From Lepas anatifera (taxonomy: Eukaryota; Arthropoda; Thecostraca; Lepadidae): a stretch of 64,000 bases of DNA. Positions 43,791 to 56,379 of this stretch are shown here, piece after piece. The notes beneath the pieces were generated by a model. It was given only the letters and a program-made list of their open reading frames with translations, was not told the DNA's origin and did not search any database. Location: NCBI GenBank assembly GCA_034440635.1, contig JAOTON010002073.1:944501-1008500 (forward strand), read 5' to 3'. How positions within the stretch are numbered: position 1 is the first letter of the stretch; each line of letters starts with the position of its first letter. The position numbers were made by a program, and so were the translations under genes.

Positions 43791-46321
43791 CTGCCTTTGG
43801 GCAAATTGATTTATATTTTCGGCGTGTACATTAGGCAGCAGATTTGTCTGTTTATGGAACCTAAAGTATGTATGGTCCAGTATTATACATTGTGGGGTAT
43901 TTTAACACTGGAAGAGCTTTGCCTTCGAATTTGGAATGACGGCAATTGTGTGCCATTTTCCAATGAGATAACATGGACATGCTTGTGCTACATAGAGATA
44001 CTCGAGCGCGTCTTTGGACTCAGTAGCAACAGTTTGGGTACAGTATCCACTTGAAAGGGCTGGTTCCCAAAAAGATAGTATAACGTGCCACATTTGTCGT
44101 GCATGCTAGTCCCACTAACGCATTTCAACGCAATACATCACGGCGAAAACATAGAAATTCCATCGTGAAAAGGTACAAAGAAACTGGAAGAACTTACCAT
44201 CTGAAGAGACGAAAAACTCCGGCCACAAGTTCACAGCTTCGCGCGCAATGGCGGCCGGAAATAAATACTTGATGCAAACATGTTCCTTTACATGAAAAAA
44301 CCAGGCACTTCGCTTATTTCTCAAGGATTTTCATGCTATATATAGTGATAAGCGTGTCAACCGAATCGGACTCATCTGAAAAATGAGTCTCTCGGTCCAA
44401 ATGTAAGGCAAAATCGAGTCCGGAAATCAATTACATGATATTGGATGCTGTTTTCCGTCTCTTATGAATCCATTAAATGTGTTGTGCATAAACTTACACC
44501 GTATTGGAGCTAATGTTGTTCTGTGTTATTCGAATTTGAAAATATTGATTCTAGCAATAGTGTATCAACACTCAACTAATAAAAAGAGGGTGTTAAGGGA
44601 TGCCGTTTTCCGAAACATTGACATGAAAAGTGTAGTGCTACATGGTTTTGATTAACGATTACATGTTTTGTGTTTTATGATCATTGAATGCTAAGTTTGT
44701 GTAAGATGACACAGGGGCGTAAAGAAACACAATTCGGATTTTAGCAGTTGCTTTTGAAATTGGTTTACATTGAATCGATTTTCAAGCAAAAAATGGTGCG
44801 AAATGCGGATGATTAGTTCAACTTACCAGATAGAAATAAATTAACCCGAATAAATCGTGCCAATAAATGCGTTTGGGTATAATTGGAATCGCTTAAAGCA
44901 GGTATTAAAATAAAAAAGTGTCAACTTCTTTACAGTGTTGAAGATGCCATTTTCTTTTCGAAGTCAAATTACGGGGTTGAAATTGTGCAGGCTTCCTGAC
45001 GATACATCAACAATTGGGAAACTACCAGGGGAGCAACACTTCCGAAAATCCCACAGTACCTGAACGAGTTTCATGTAGTACGAACATCCTCCTCACATTT
45101 TTTGTTAAATATCGGAAAACACTTCAGAAAAAACATACTTCGTACATCTCCATATCCGGGCAAATTACGAACGGACGGTAACTCCCCGCCAATGCACCGT
45201 TCACGATTAGGTGCAACAAACCAGATGCTAAGCCGGAGAAAATAAGCACAAGAAGCCATTCCCGGCCTACAAAGTAAGGAAAATACTAGAAAAAGCGCGA
45301 AAAGCATAAGAGCCGCCGGGCTTGCAATGTCATAACCAGGTAGACGGATGAGTGCAGCGGCTCTAAACGTCGATACCGTCGACTGTGTTGGTATTACGGC
45401 TACACGGCTACCTAGCAACTCATACGTCACTCCTCCAGTTCCATGCAGCTGTGTACTTGTAACGCGGTACTTCCTAGAAAGGCGAAACACAATTAGCTCA
45501 TGATGATTTCCAGATAGACTATGCCATCCACCGTGAATGTACTGCACCCGTTCTTCGAAAGTTAGCATGTGATGTTTGCCTCATCAGGAAATAGAACCTC
45601 AAATATAATGAGCCTATATCTTTGATAACGCGGTTTGCCCTCAAGTTAGGCTGACAAGTTCAAAATGTAATTCTGACACCGAAGAAAAATGAATTTTATG
45701 AGAACATTTGTGAATGAAATACCCATTCCCCTGATGTAAAAGGGTGGCAAAGGGACCTACATGAACTTTATAAATAAAGGTTGAAAAGAGCAGAACCCAA
45801 AATTCTGACGATTTTTTCGACTTGCGCGAATCAGCAGCCGGAGTCTCGTTCATTGGTTAGTGCCTTTCACCCATAGAAGGTTCAGGTCTCTGATACCAGC
45901 CGTCAGAACAGACAAAATCTGACGACGAAGCAGGAAAACTGTCTGAATAGAAGCCGTTTTACTTACTTCATTCTTTATCAGGTTCAGACCTTATTTAACG
46001 TTGGATGGCCGCTGTCCCTAAAAAATACTTTTTTTCTAAAAAAGTACCTCCCCTAAGCTGTTCCTTTGACTATAAAAATAAACTTCATACAAATTTGAGT
46101 AGACCTCCTAAAAAAACTCGTCCAACTCCAAATCCTAAAGCTGCAGAGGCATACACATCTAGTCAGTTGCCAGTTTATTTTAGGCGCATCGCGCAAAACA
46201 ATGATTTTCATGGACCGTCTCAAGAATTAAGAAAATCAAGTGGTAGTAAAACATTAATGACAGAGTAAAAGTAAAAACAAACTAGAAACATGCGTTCAGT
46301 CAGACATTCACACGTCGCTTC
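43791..46321. other. no gene recognised
   Basis: The longest open frame (45071-45568, minus strand, 165 codons) has no recognisable domain, signal peptide or splice context. An 87-codon Lys-rich frame at 46005-46268 (+) is also unrecognised. I would not call either a gene. Confidence 0.4.
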
Positions 46322-47228
46322 TTAACAAGCGCCCCGCCAGGGGCCATCGATGACCCACTAAGGTTTTTTCCGGGATAGCAGAAAAACGACGAGACGCAGC
46401 ACCACGGTTAATGGTTCTATCTCTCACCCTATCATTTTCCCACCACGCCTAAACATTTTTACCCGAGATCACCCAATGTCAGGTCACCAGACTAGGTCAA
46501 ACAATGTCACCTCACTTCAACTTTTGAGCTCTATAAGAGCTACATTTCTTAGTAGATTGATTCGAAACTTCCTACACTTCATGACCCCTCCAGGGTCTAC
46601 AAGGTGTATATCCGGGATTTTTCGATTTCGCGACCTAAGGTCAGGTCACGAGGTGAACTCTCCCATTGCAAAACATTGGGCAAAGCTCATAAAACGATTG
46701 AAAATGCTTAGCTTGCTCAGAAAAGTAATCTTGGACACCCTTTCACGAATCCCATGGGACATATTTTCTGTTTAACCACGCCGAAGTTATCCAAGGTCAC
46801 CAGGGGTCAACAGCAGTATTTGGACAATACATTTTGACCTAATTAAGCTAGAGCGCTGAATCAAACATCATCGTGTATGTCTCGCCATTGGCTTTCATTT
46901 GATATACGTCAAGGTCACTTTCTGACCTTTCGTGACCTCAGCTCATATTAGGTCACGAGACCTCTGGAGGTCAAGCCACTGGCAGGAGGTCATTAGTTAC
47001 ACATAGCGGAAAAAGATTTGGCCTTGTCCTATAAACTTGACCTCTGGAGGTCAAACCATTGACCTGAGCACTTAAACATGCGAAGTAATTTCTTACTGAA
47101 TTTACACGAGCTTTCTAATGCAGTTTGCAGATTTTCGCTAACTTTCATATTTTTCGGAGTTAGAGGGGGCCATCGATGGCCCCCGGTGGGGCCAAGGTGG
47201 CGCCGGACCCCGGTGGGGCGCGGGTTGA
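46322..47228. mobile_element. TTAA element (copy C), ATCGAT-palindrome subfamily
   Basis: TTAA at 46322-46325, body 899 bp, right flank TTGA (47225-47228, a changed TTAA). The right subterminal palindrome GGGGGCCATCGATGGCCCCC is intact; the left one is mutated (GGGGCCATCGATGACCC). Colinear with copy B but missing about 120 bp of interior. The hAT-type element starts only 17 bp after its right end. Confidence 0.85.
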
Positions 47229-47274
47229 AACCCTCAACAGACCGTGTTGTTGGCAGAGTTGTGCGTTTCAGACT

Positions 47275-47445
47275 TTTCTTGAGTCGACTCAACTCAACTC
47301 AATTGCTGAGAGTGGTTGACTCAACTCCGACTCAACTCATGATCAGGAGTTCAGTGAGTCGACTCAACTCCGAATCAAGGCTGAATTCATCAGACTCAAC
47401 TCTGACTCAACTCACGACTCAACATAACTCATGTTTCGACTCGTT
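47275..47445. repeat. left subterminal GACTCAACTC repeats of the hAT element
   Basis: Dense GACTCAACTC variants with several TGACTCA cores. The same repeats recur at 48998-49150. Confidence 0.88.
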
Positions 47446-48997
47446 CCAAAATAAAATAAACAAATCACAAATATATAACTAATATTAACAAAATAAGAAA
47501 TAAATCAATAAACCAGCAAAAAACAAGCTGTCCAGAAATTTTGACACAAAACGAAAGATTAATAGAAGCAAAATTAATTTATTGGCATTCAAACACTGGT
47601 TAACAATTAGCCAGCACCCATGAATACATTTTTAATTCTTACAGACTGTCACTGCCCAAAAAAGCTACCACAACCTGTTGCAATTATTTCTAAAAGGAGC
47701 ATTGCATGTTAAACTAGGTAAATGGAACGGAAAGGGACCTAAAATGGCTAAGGTTACACCAACAAAGACAAAAAATGAGCCTCCATAATGTCAAAAAGGT
47801 TCAAGCTAAAAAGCATGATATAAACTGCATTTGTAGGGATGATATAGGTATTGTTTTTTCTGTTAAAGGAAGATGCTAGGTAATTTCTATAATTGAAGCA
47901 TTACTATGCCATGAGTTTATTCCAAATTTAAGCAATAATTCCTCGAGTACCTAGTTGCAATTACAAATTCTAAGAACTACAGCAAACCCTAAGAAAAAGT
48001 ATGCCATATATGACAAAGGGCAATAGAAATGGAAATTCTATCAACGTTTAGGAGTTTAATTTATTCATATTTTAAACCCAATCCAATTTTCAGCTTGAGA
48101 ACCTCCAACACAGTACATACCTATCGCTCTTCAAAATTGGAGCACGATTTCATAGAAAATTGCTAATATAGTATAGCTTTCCAAATCAAACACGGACACC
48201 AAGCAAGGGTCTCTGATCATACAGAACCAGTAACATGAATAATTCCTCTGATTCTTGCGATAAAGGCGTCTCAACATTTCTGTCCAATCAAGGGTCCAAC
48301 TTTTCCTGCGCTTATAGCAGTATCTACTTTTAATAGGCAAAATGAAAAGAGCGGCGGCATACTGAGCATGTAGGACAAAAGACACAATATAGCATGTAGG
48401 TCTACAAATATTTTTATGGCTTTAGGAATTATCACGTGATGTTTACACTTTTTGCCTTGAGGCTAGTTAAGCTTGAACCTATACCCGGTTGAATTGACAG
48501 CAAAGGCGCACACTATTCTCAGACAGAAGACCACCGCTGACGACAACAATCAGCGGCAACTACGCGTGTTGTTGGAGTGGTTGAAGTAAAGAAGTAATGT
48601 TAAATATTGAAGATGAGAAGTTTTTGAGAGATTTTTAATGTATTTTGTAATAGGTTCGACCACCTCACATGTTTAAGACAAGGCCAGTGATATGAACCTG
48701 TTAAATTTCTAGAGTATACGTATTATTTGTGCCTACTGCCTAGGGATTTGTTTAGACCGGATGGGCCTTTAAAATAAACAATTGAACCATGTAATTATTG
48801 AAATATTGAAAAAATTTAAACTTTGATTTACACAATTGAAACGCTGCAGCGTTCCCTCCAGCGCGCTGGAGGGAAAAGGTATTTAAAGGAGGTTAAAATA
48901 GGTTTGCAAAAGGTAAGCAAATTCAAACATTTTTACTGGACATCATGTTTACCTATTAAGTCAACTTTTTTCGTCAACTCATTTGGCTCGCTGTCTT

Positions 48998-49150
48998 CAC
49001 GACTCAACTCAACTCAACTCATTGACATGTTGTGAACCGACTTAACTCAAATCAACTCATCTGTATAATTTTTCGACTCAAGTCAACTCAACTCAGAGTC
49101 GAATAAGTCTGAATTTGAGTTAAACTCCGACTCTGACTCATGAGTCGCAC
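48998..49150. repeat. right subterminal GACTCAACTC repeats of the hAT element
   Basis: Matches the left block, ending in a TGACTCATGAGTCG palindrome next to the terminal repeat. Confidence 0.88.
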
Positions 49151-49444
49151 AACTCTGGTTGTTGGAAGCCGGAACGACTAGCGGAGTGGCGAACTTCAGA
49201 CGGAAGAGCATTCAACAGGCTGAACATGCAAAACTCAACCTGCGCTTTCCAGTGTTCGTGGGGGACGTAGGTCGTCCACGAACAAGACACTGTTACGTAC
49301 AAGACACTGTTGATGGTAATCGGTAAGTTGAGCATTGAGCAGACCAAGTTACCTGACATCAAGAGGGATATGCCCGAACTTGCGCTTTCCATTAATTACA
49401 CGGTTAATTACGCTAAATATCATGAATTTTTTAACACGTTGTAA

Positions 49445-50285
49445 TTATGTGTTACCGCATGTACCATAAATAGAAATTAAAAGTATAATGACAGATATGA
49501 TAAGACCTTCCACGTCTTGTTTCAGAACTGACTTTGGTATGAGGTGGGGCGCATGATTAAGTGCAATAAGGACTGCAGCGTATTTGGCTGTCAGCAATGT
49601 GATGGCAATGTGGGTTAGGTACACAAAACGACGGTCCATATGAATTCCGAGGTCTTTTCCTTCACGCGATTCTGCTTCGACTGTGTCACCCACACGTATG
49701 CTCACCTGCAGAAGGTTCTTGAGCATAGCTCTGATACCCGTAACCATGACCTCTGTTTTGGACGCATTGCTCTTCAGTGAATTGTGAGGGAACCAACTTA
49801 GCAGGACGGACAGATTATTTTCAAGAGACTAAATCATACCAGAGAGGTTCACGTTATGGTCTGATACTAACAGATTTCTTACACATCATACAGCTCTGTG
49901 TATCGTCGGCAAATTGAATGCTTGAAGATTGTTGGGCGTACAGACTTAGTTCGTTCGCAGACTGAAAACATCTGACAAGAAGTAGATCCGCCCTGAAAAA
50001 CGCCAGATGTGTTCGGAAGAGGTTTCGACAAACATTTGGATTCCTGTGAGATGAATTTTACTTGCTGATGGTGGTGTTTTAGATAGTCTTGAAACCAATG
50101 GATATTTAGTCCATATAAATATTTTTCTAAGTAATTTGGCATTGCTAATGACGTCAAAAGATTTGGACGGGTCCAATAATACGAGAGCCGAGGTTTGTCA
50201 GTCACCCATGGCCCGGTATGTCCGGTCTGTTGCCACAGAGAGTGCTGTCTCGATTGAGTATTTTTGTACTCTACCGAGACTCGGC
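49445..50285 (-). pseudogene. degraded LINE reverse transcriptase
   Basis: Read on the minus strand over several frames: STETAL-type (YSIETALSVATD), ALVLLDPSKSFDVI (motif A, where LDLSxAFDxI is usual), a WFQDYLKHHHQQVKF segment, GVFQGGS (motif B, decayed), QFADDTQ (catalytic motif C) and KDLGIHMDRRF after the palm. Frameshifts and stops separate the motifs. It is a jockey/CR1-like or similar LINE relic, not related in sequence to the two LINEs in the first 20 kb as far as I can see. Confidence 0.78.
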
Positions 50286-50395
50286 ACTGACGGTTCAGTT
50301 CTTTGTACTGGACACGGCACGGCTGACTGTCCACCAGCGCGGCCCGGTACCGAGACAGCAGCTGTGTTTGTGTGTGTTGTGTTCTACCCTGGTCC

Positions 50396-50984
50396 TCAAG
50401 GAGGACCATAGCCCAGAAGTTCCCTGAAGCTGAGGTAGCCTTTGGACAAGGCGGCCACCAGGCCGTCGTCCCGCAGCTGCTCAGGGTTAATGTTGAGGTT
50501 GCCTCCCAGGCGCAGGCGGGTGCCGGCGAGGGACAGGCATCGCAGGAGCACGTGCTCAGGCGTGACCGCCTCATCCATGCAGACGGCGCACAGCGCCGCC
50601 GGGCACCGCTTGTCGGGGCACTGCGCACAGCCCGGCGAAGGGGTGCTTGCCGATCCGGTGCGAGTACTGGATGGATCTGCTCCAGTGACCAGCTCTCAGC
50701 TAGTGCACGTCGACGGCTGTGTTGCGGTCCTCGCTGGGTACGAGGGGCGGCAGTCGACCCCCATGATTCTTCTGAAGAGGCCGTCCTGCCAGACTTCGCT
50801 CCACTTCCAGCAGAGCGCTCGTGCGACGGCCTTCGTCATGGCTCTGGCGTGCAATAGAACGGTGTTCTAGGGCAGGCCAGAGGCCTCCCTTGCCAGTGTG
50901 ACCGACCCCGTTGTCTGGCAGCCAGACCCAGCTGGCCCGGGTCGGCAGGTTAGACGGTGGTGTTCGGCAGGTTCGCGGGTCCAC
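50396..50984 (-). pseudogene. LINE C-terminal fragment with zinc knuckle
   Basis: The minus strand encodes, across two frames, ARALLWKW...W, then LRAGHWSRSIQYSHRIGK, then a Cys-rich knuckle (CAQCPDKRCPAALC, CMDEAVTPEHVLLRC). This arrangement (LRxGH...HRIG then Cys/His knuckle) ends the ORF2 of RNase H-bearing LINEs such as the R1/LOA/I groups. It lies in the wrong order relative to the reverse transcriptase relic at 49445-50285, so the two are from different elements. Much more GC-rich than its surroundings. Confidence 0.65.
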
Positions 50985-51949
50985 TCGGTCACACGCGGGA
51001 CCGATGATGGCGGGGAGGGGGGGTCCGTGTCAGCGGCTCTGCAGAGTCGAGAAGAGATGTACATCTCTGAGTGAAAGTGTCCCACTTGGTAAAAAAAAAA
51101 CACACTGATCCAGTCATAGTCCACCAGGGACAAGTTAAAGGGAATGTGACACCTTTATATCGATATTTTAACTGAGAGCCAAGTCATCCCCGTGCCCAGG
51201 AACTAGTGATAACAGCATACGTTAGCATGTGTGAAATTACACTGGTCGAGGTCATTTCAGGTCAGTGACTGTGATTGGCATTTGATTTCGTTTTTGACCC
51301 TGGATGACATTTTGTCAACGAACTAGTATATCTTCTTGGTGGCTGAATATCGATAGGAGGCATAGCCTTATCTTACCTCGGAATGTTCAGACATCAGAAA
51401 AATATCAAGATAAAGGCTAAATACCTCGTTTACGGCATCGGGACCAAATACGTCTAAGTTTGGCATTACGCGATCGGACATATTGACACGAGGTCGACAG
51501 GTTTCGAAACTGCGAGGAAATAATGGCCAGAGCTAACGGGCCGTCTACGCCGATAACCGAAAGATTAGAATGTGGTGTAAACTGTAATTTAGTGGGCTGT
51601 ATTATGGTGCTCAATTGATCGATTTGACTGAATGTTTGACACTGATTCTTCCTTTGTATGGTTTTAAGCTATTGATTGCTTAACGATAACACCGTGTAAC
51701 ACATTTTTTTGCATGGATAGACACTGTTATTTGTAATTTGCTTATGCCTAGGAAGAGGGAAAAAGTACCTATTTTTGTTTCAAACTTTTCTTTTGTGTCC
51801 AGGAGATTGATTTATATGAAATATACCTATTCCCATTGTTGGTAAGTGGCAAATTTGAATTCTGATTTGCACAAAGTTGATAGGAAACGCCATCTAATGG
51901 AGCAGTAGCATTTATTCACTGTGCGACCACTCATGCAACATGGTGAGCA
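50985..51949. other. no gene recognised
   Basis: A few GGTCA motifs at about 51245-51310, otherwise nothing. Confidence 0.4.
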
Positions 51950-53878
51950 CTAGAAATGATCAGTCTTCCTTGATTTACGCTTATGCTGTAGGTCCCTTTC
52001 ATAAATTGGTCCCCAATTATATGTAGTCTCCCATTATGTTTTCACCATATGACCCCTGGTAGTGGCGTTCAAAATCCAATATGTCCTGGTAAAAGCGCTC
52101 GTTTTGCTCCTAAGAGTCCACTCCTATGTTCTTCTTGAAATTCTTCATATGAACATCCATGATGTGGACTTCACGGGACATCCTGCAACCCATCTTGCCG
52201 TAGCTCCTCACCAACGCCTGAACAAGCTCCACACGATTTTCGGCTTTGTGATTTCCTAAGGAGCCATGAACCACTGCAACAAAGCCGTCCAACGCTGTTT
52301 CCTCCTTCTTTGTGAGTTTTTTGGGAAACTCCTAACACTCCATATTTTCATTTGTGGACCGTTAAATATACCTGCTTTAGTTTTTGCTGCAGCCAGCTTT
52401 GGGAAGAAGTCTTATAGATGCCTCAAAGAGCAGACTTCTTATCTAGAGCTCTGACGAATTGTTTCATAAGGCCCAGATTTGAGTGCAGTGGAGGAAACAG
52501 TACTTTTGCGGGTTCTTCCAAAGGCCCCCATCTGACGTCGTTCTTTATTACACTAAACTCGGTCCGCTGCGGCCAGTCCCACCTGTGTTTGTCCATTCAT
52601 CCATACTTATATATATATATATATATATATATATTTTTTATTTACTACGATGAAGACAAGCAGTAAAAATGCATGCCGGTACATGCTAAAAACAACGTTA
52701 AAAGCCAGACACCAAAGCTGGTAGGGGATGACGAGAAGTGCACAGTAAAACCATAATAGATGTCACCACCCCACAAACCAGTCCGAGCCAGGCAATCACA
52801 AGGGGGCGCCACCACTCTACAGTGAGGCGCCACCCGCATCGATATGTGAGATCCGCTCCCCGCATAAATGCGCCTAGTGGGGGCAAGCAGCCGCCCCGCA
52901 GGTGGCAGAGCCGCCATCAACATAAGCTTGTGCCCCGGTGTCCTGCTGTCCCAAACGCAAATATAACAAGGGAACTGGGCGAAGCCACCTTGGAGACCCA
53001 TAAGAAAAGTCATCATTTTAGAGTCTCTAATAACTTCCCAGTCGTATTCGTCATATTTCAAAACTTTTAGCAAGATCTTTGCGCTACATCTATCTTTAAG
53101 ATGGATAGAGTAAGCGAGTGAAGAGAGTGATAGCGATTCCCGCTATGGAGCAGCACTGCCTTGAGGCTCTTCATGAACCTTCGATGAACAACCACAACTC
53201 TTCGGGGTCACAAGGGACCCCAATCGCCTCGAAGAGAGCAGTAACATCATGGCAGAAGCAAAGCTCCTCTATCCTAGTGTAAAAGCGCGAAAGATTCCGG
53301 TGCCTCTTTCTTTGACCTGGCGCATGACCACTTCATCCAACAAATTCCACTGCTTAAGTCTCGATTTAAGAAGTTCACCACTGGATTTCGTGAGGCCCAG
53401 ATCTCTGATCAGGTCATTAATGTCTTCTTGATCTGGGTAGTAGGAGTTTCTCTCAGTTGGGTCCCTGAAACTACTGAATCAACTACTTCATCGTCTTCCG
53501 AACTGCTGTCTGTCAGTTTGGCTCTCTCTTTGGAGGGGTGGGTACAGCGAGATCAGAGCAAAGCTCCACTGGTGCAATGGATGACGCAAGACCTGGATAT
53601 TGATATGATGAATCTCTAGCGTATTTTTCCTTTCCAGTGCGGTGTATGTAGGCATGTGCCTATGTCTTACCTTCAAGAGTCCTTTTGCAGAGGGCGCAAG
53701 CGAAATGAGGTGCTCAATGTTTGGCCTAATCCCCAACAGGCGTGGTAAAATATGCTGCAAAAGCTTCACAAAATTTTGCAGGTCTTCCCATAAAGTACTT
53801 TTTAGCCCTTGCCGTGATAAATTCACCACGGACATAACAAAATTCCTCAGCCAGATGATTACAACCTCTTAATGCCAT
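51950..53878 (-). pseudogene. broken copy of a widespread uncharacterised invertebrate gene family
   Basis: Fragments in order on the minus strand: an N-terminus from ATG at 53878 (MALRGCNHLAEEF); a Cys-containing region; KRTLEGKTxAHAYIHRTGKEKY; an acidic DSSSEDDE stretch; RDLGLTKSSGELLKSRLKQWNLL; YDEYDWEVIRDSKMMTF and GLQGGFAQFPCYICVWDSR; KVLFPPLHSNLGLMKQFVRAL; a VAVVHGSLGNHKAEN segment; RFYQDILDFERHYQG; and RDLQHKRKSRKTDHF before the stop at 51950. I recognise this from multi-copy predicted proteins in arthropods and Hydra that have no assigned function and are probably spread with transposons. Stops, frameshifts and an insertion (52609-52940) make it a pseudogene. Confidence 0.8.
52609..52940 (-). 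mobile_element. short retro-insertion with (TA)n tail inside the pseudogene
   Basis: Between the CVWDSR segment and the point where the pseudogene homology resumes there are about 300 bp of unrelated sequence. On the minus strand this ends in GTAAATAAAAAATATATA, an A-rich then (TA)n tail at 52609-52635. This looks like a SINE or truncated LINE. Exact boundaries and a target duplication could not be set. Confidence 0.55.
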
Positions 53879-54627
53879 TCTTGATGAATGCAGATACTAG
53901 CGAAGTTACAAATGTATTGTCAGCACCGAGACGGTTAGATGTATGTGCGTAGCTACCTACTACCTAAACTAATTTACCTACTACCTAAACTTAGAAGACA
54001 AGGGTGCTATCCACTAAGCCACCTCATCTCCGATTCAGAGAGTAATAGCCGCTGCCGCGCTGACCGGGCCGCACAAGACCACCGCCGTGTCACGTGTCAC
54101 GCACGCCCCCAGGCGCCGGGCGAGGTGGGCCGGACCAATCGGCGGCCGGAGCCGGCGCCGCTGTCCTGCACCTACGATGATCGGCACGCTCACAGGTGGT
54201 GAACGTGCAGGCAATGTGCTAAGTTATTAAATAACTTGGACTGAATACTAGATCGCAATAATACAGAAACACTTAATTCCATCAACAGGGTCAATTGAGA
54301 TCACCTGAGATCACTTGCTGATGTCATATGCTCAAGAGGTCTAGTATTCTCAGTGCAAGTGCATTGAAGCTGTAACCATAGGTTAGAACGCAGTGCATAA
54401 CAAAGTGGGTGTTTTTCCGAGATCAAGTGCAGCGAGGACGGCTAAGACCTCGTGCAAGCATTTGGAAATGACTTCATGATGATATGATCTGATATGAGAC
54501 AGACTGGAAATTTGGTCAAGATGTGTGAAATGTAAAATAGTTCCGATGTCCGGGTGGCATTTCGATAAACCAATACATTTTTGCATTTTCAAAAAAAATG
54601 TCAAGGGCTCGAACCGACTCCAAGGAT
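53879..54627. other. no gene recognised
   Basis: Includes a short GC-rich segment (54040-54200) with no recognisable product. Confidence 0.4.
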
Positions 54628-54720
54628 GGCGAGGGTTAGCCCTCACCCTACCGGGGAGATTTTAAACCCCCTCTCTACCGGGGGTCCATATGGACCCCCG
54701 ATAGACGTTTGGAAACTAAG
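54628..54720. mobile_element. TTAA-type element ends with a CATATG palindrome
   Basis: GGCGAGGG-TTAG-CCCTCACC at about 54627-54646 looks like the right end of one element, a shared changed TTAA and the left end of another. Inside the latter is GGGGGTCCATATGGACCCCC (54680-54699), a perfect 20-bp palindrome in the position where other copies carry ATCGAT or GTAC palindromes. Confidence 0.55.
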
Positions 54721-55256
54721 AGAGGCCGAAATATGCAGTACATTGCAGCGCGTTGCCCGTTACCTGAATTCTCCTCTGGTATAGGACTGCTCGACCCTAG
54801 GCCAATTGATGGCCTTAAAAAGGCACATAATGTCCTGGTCAATGTAAAATGAAGTGAAAGGCAGTCACACCGCGGCTTTGCGCCACGCTTTGTTGCCAAA
54901 CATTGCATAGCCGTATTTTGAGGCATTTGTAATATTCTGTCTTTAGCTCAAATCGACAACATTGCAAAAGGTAACCAATTTACCTTTGAAACCCAACATA
55001 GCCTAGTGAGTATTGGCCCCTTTCAGCACGTAGTCAACTGCATATCAGCAAAAATGCTCCTAACGCTCTTTCATCTGACCTTCAACTGATCAGTTCGGAT
55101 ACCACCTGGGAACATCATATTTTACCAGAGTCAGTGATGTAAATAATAAGATGCTGGATGGTTCCCTTGGCATTCTTTTGTGCTAAAGGATTGAGACCAA
55201 CAGTCTTGGTCAGTTTTCTGCCAGATGTGACCTCTAAGCGGAATTCTAACCATCGT
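54721..55256. other. no gene recognised
   Basis: No feature supported. Confidence 0.4.
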
Positions 55257-56272
55257 TTAACCCGCGCCCCGATGGGCCTCCGAGCCACCTTGAACACCCC
55301 CCTCGAACTCGGTCCCTATGTGGGATAGCTAAAAAACGCGAAAACTGGTAGATAGCTCATAAAAATTCATGACGAAACTATATCAGTCACTTTTTGGCTC
55401 AGGTCAATATTGAGGTCATGACTGGTCAAAGAATTTGACATTTTGAGCAAAGTTTTTTGCCTCTTGCATCTGACAGAGTTGAGTTACACTCATTTTTAGG
55501 CACCATTCGCTTCCTCTCATCACGGCGAATCGATTTTCGATTCGATCGATTGATTGGTGTATAATATTACCATACTAGGTCAAAACACAAAAATGACCTG
55601 ACCTCAGGTCAGGTCATGGACACTTTTTAACCTAGCACAGTCAAAATGCATATCAATCGACACGCAATAGCAATCCAAACGCAATGATATCACAATAAAA
55701 GCTTTATCATCATGTAATGCAACGTTATTGACCTAAGTCTGACAACTGCTTAAGTAGCTCCAGATTACCTCTCAGAAGTCACAGGTAAAAAATTGTAACA
55801 TGAACCTGGACACACTAACAAGGGGCCCATGACACTACGATTTGGAGAATATGAAGGCTTTATCATCTTTATCTACACAATAATACAGTCCAATTTATGT
55901 TGTTTCCATTTATTTCCAAAGGAGAGGCCATGGTCCGTACTTGGCCTTAGGTCATCGATATGAAAAATACCAGAACAGTTTTGTTGTAGAACTCAGTGGG
56001 GCCATTATGTGTTATGTTTTAATCCGATAGATTTACCAATTGTTTACTTTTTTATTACCAATTTGCCACCTTAAACATTTCTGAGGTGAGCCCACTTGAC
56101 CTAAACTGGTGATCTGACCTGGAATGACCCAAACTTAAAATTGTTGGTAAAGTTGCAGAATCGATCAATGATAGGGTGTGCCAAGTACGGCGAGGCTTCG
56201 CGCCGCCGTTTTTCATTCCACAGGTAAAACCAGAGGGGGTATTCAAACATCCCCCACCGGGGCGAGGGTTAA
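55257..56272. mobile_element. TTAA element (copy E), reverse orientation
   Basis: TTAA at 55257-55260 and 56269-56272; body 1,008 bp. Ends CCCGCGCCCCGATGGG (left) and CACCGGGGCGAGGG (right). Relative to copies A and I it is inverted: the GC hairpin block (GGCGAGGCTTCGCGCCGCC) lies near its right end at about 56188. A perfect everted AGGTCA repeat with 12-bp arms and one central base lies at 55593-55617. Confidence 0.87.
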
Positions 56273-56379
56273 GTCATCTCAATGTACAAGCCAAGGTCAA
56301 AGTTCGCGACGCTGCTTCTTCGTGCCGCCGGAAAATACCGAGGGGGTGTTCAAACACCCCCCACCGGGGTGAGGGTTAA
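56273..56379. mobile_element. solo end of a TTAA element
   Basis: About 100 bp matching the terminal part of copy E (AATACCGAGGGGGTGTTCAAAC, then CACCCCCCACCGGGGTGAGGG-TTAA, 56376-56379), directly after copy E and in the same orientation. The rest of that older copy is missing. Confidence 0.75.

Larger units (their letters stand above)
47246..49165. mobile_element. hAT-type non-autonomous element with 8-bp target duplication
   Basis: The element is 47254-49157 (1,904 bp). The ends are CAGAGTTGTGCG and CGCACAACTCTG, perfect 12-bp inverted repeats. The flanks are GTTGTTGG (47246-47253) and GTTGTTGG (49158-49165), an exact 8-bp duplication. CAGAG-type ends with 8-bp duplications define the hAT superfamily. 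About 170 bp at each end consist of ACTCAACTC/GACTCA repeats, the usual subterminal transposase-binding region. No transposase frame is present, so it would depend on a source element elsewhere. Confidence 0.92.

Noticed and set aside
45071..45568. 165-codon minus-strand frame as a gene, possibly a transposase start (MLTFEERV...)
   Set aside because: The first ten residues faintly resemble transposon helix-turn-helix starts but the rest does not follow, and no other motif is present.
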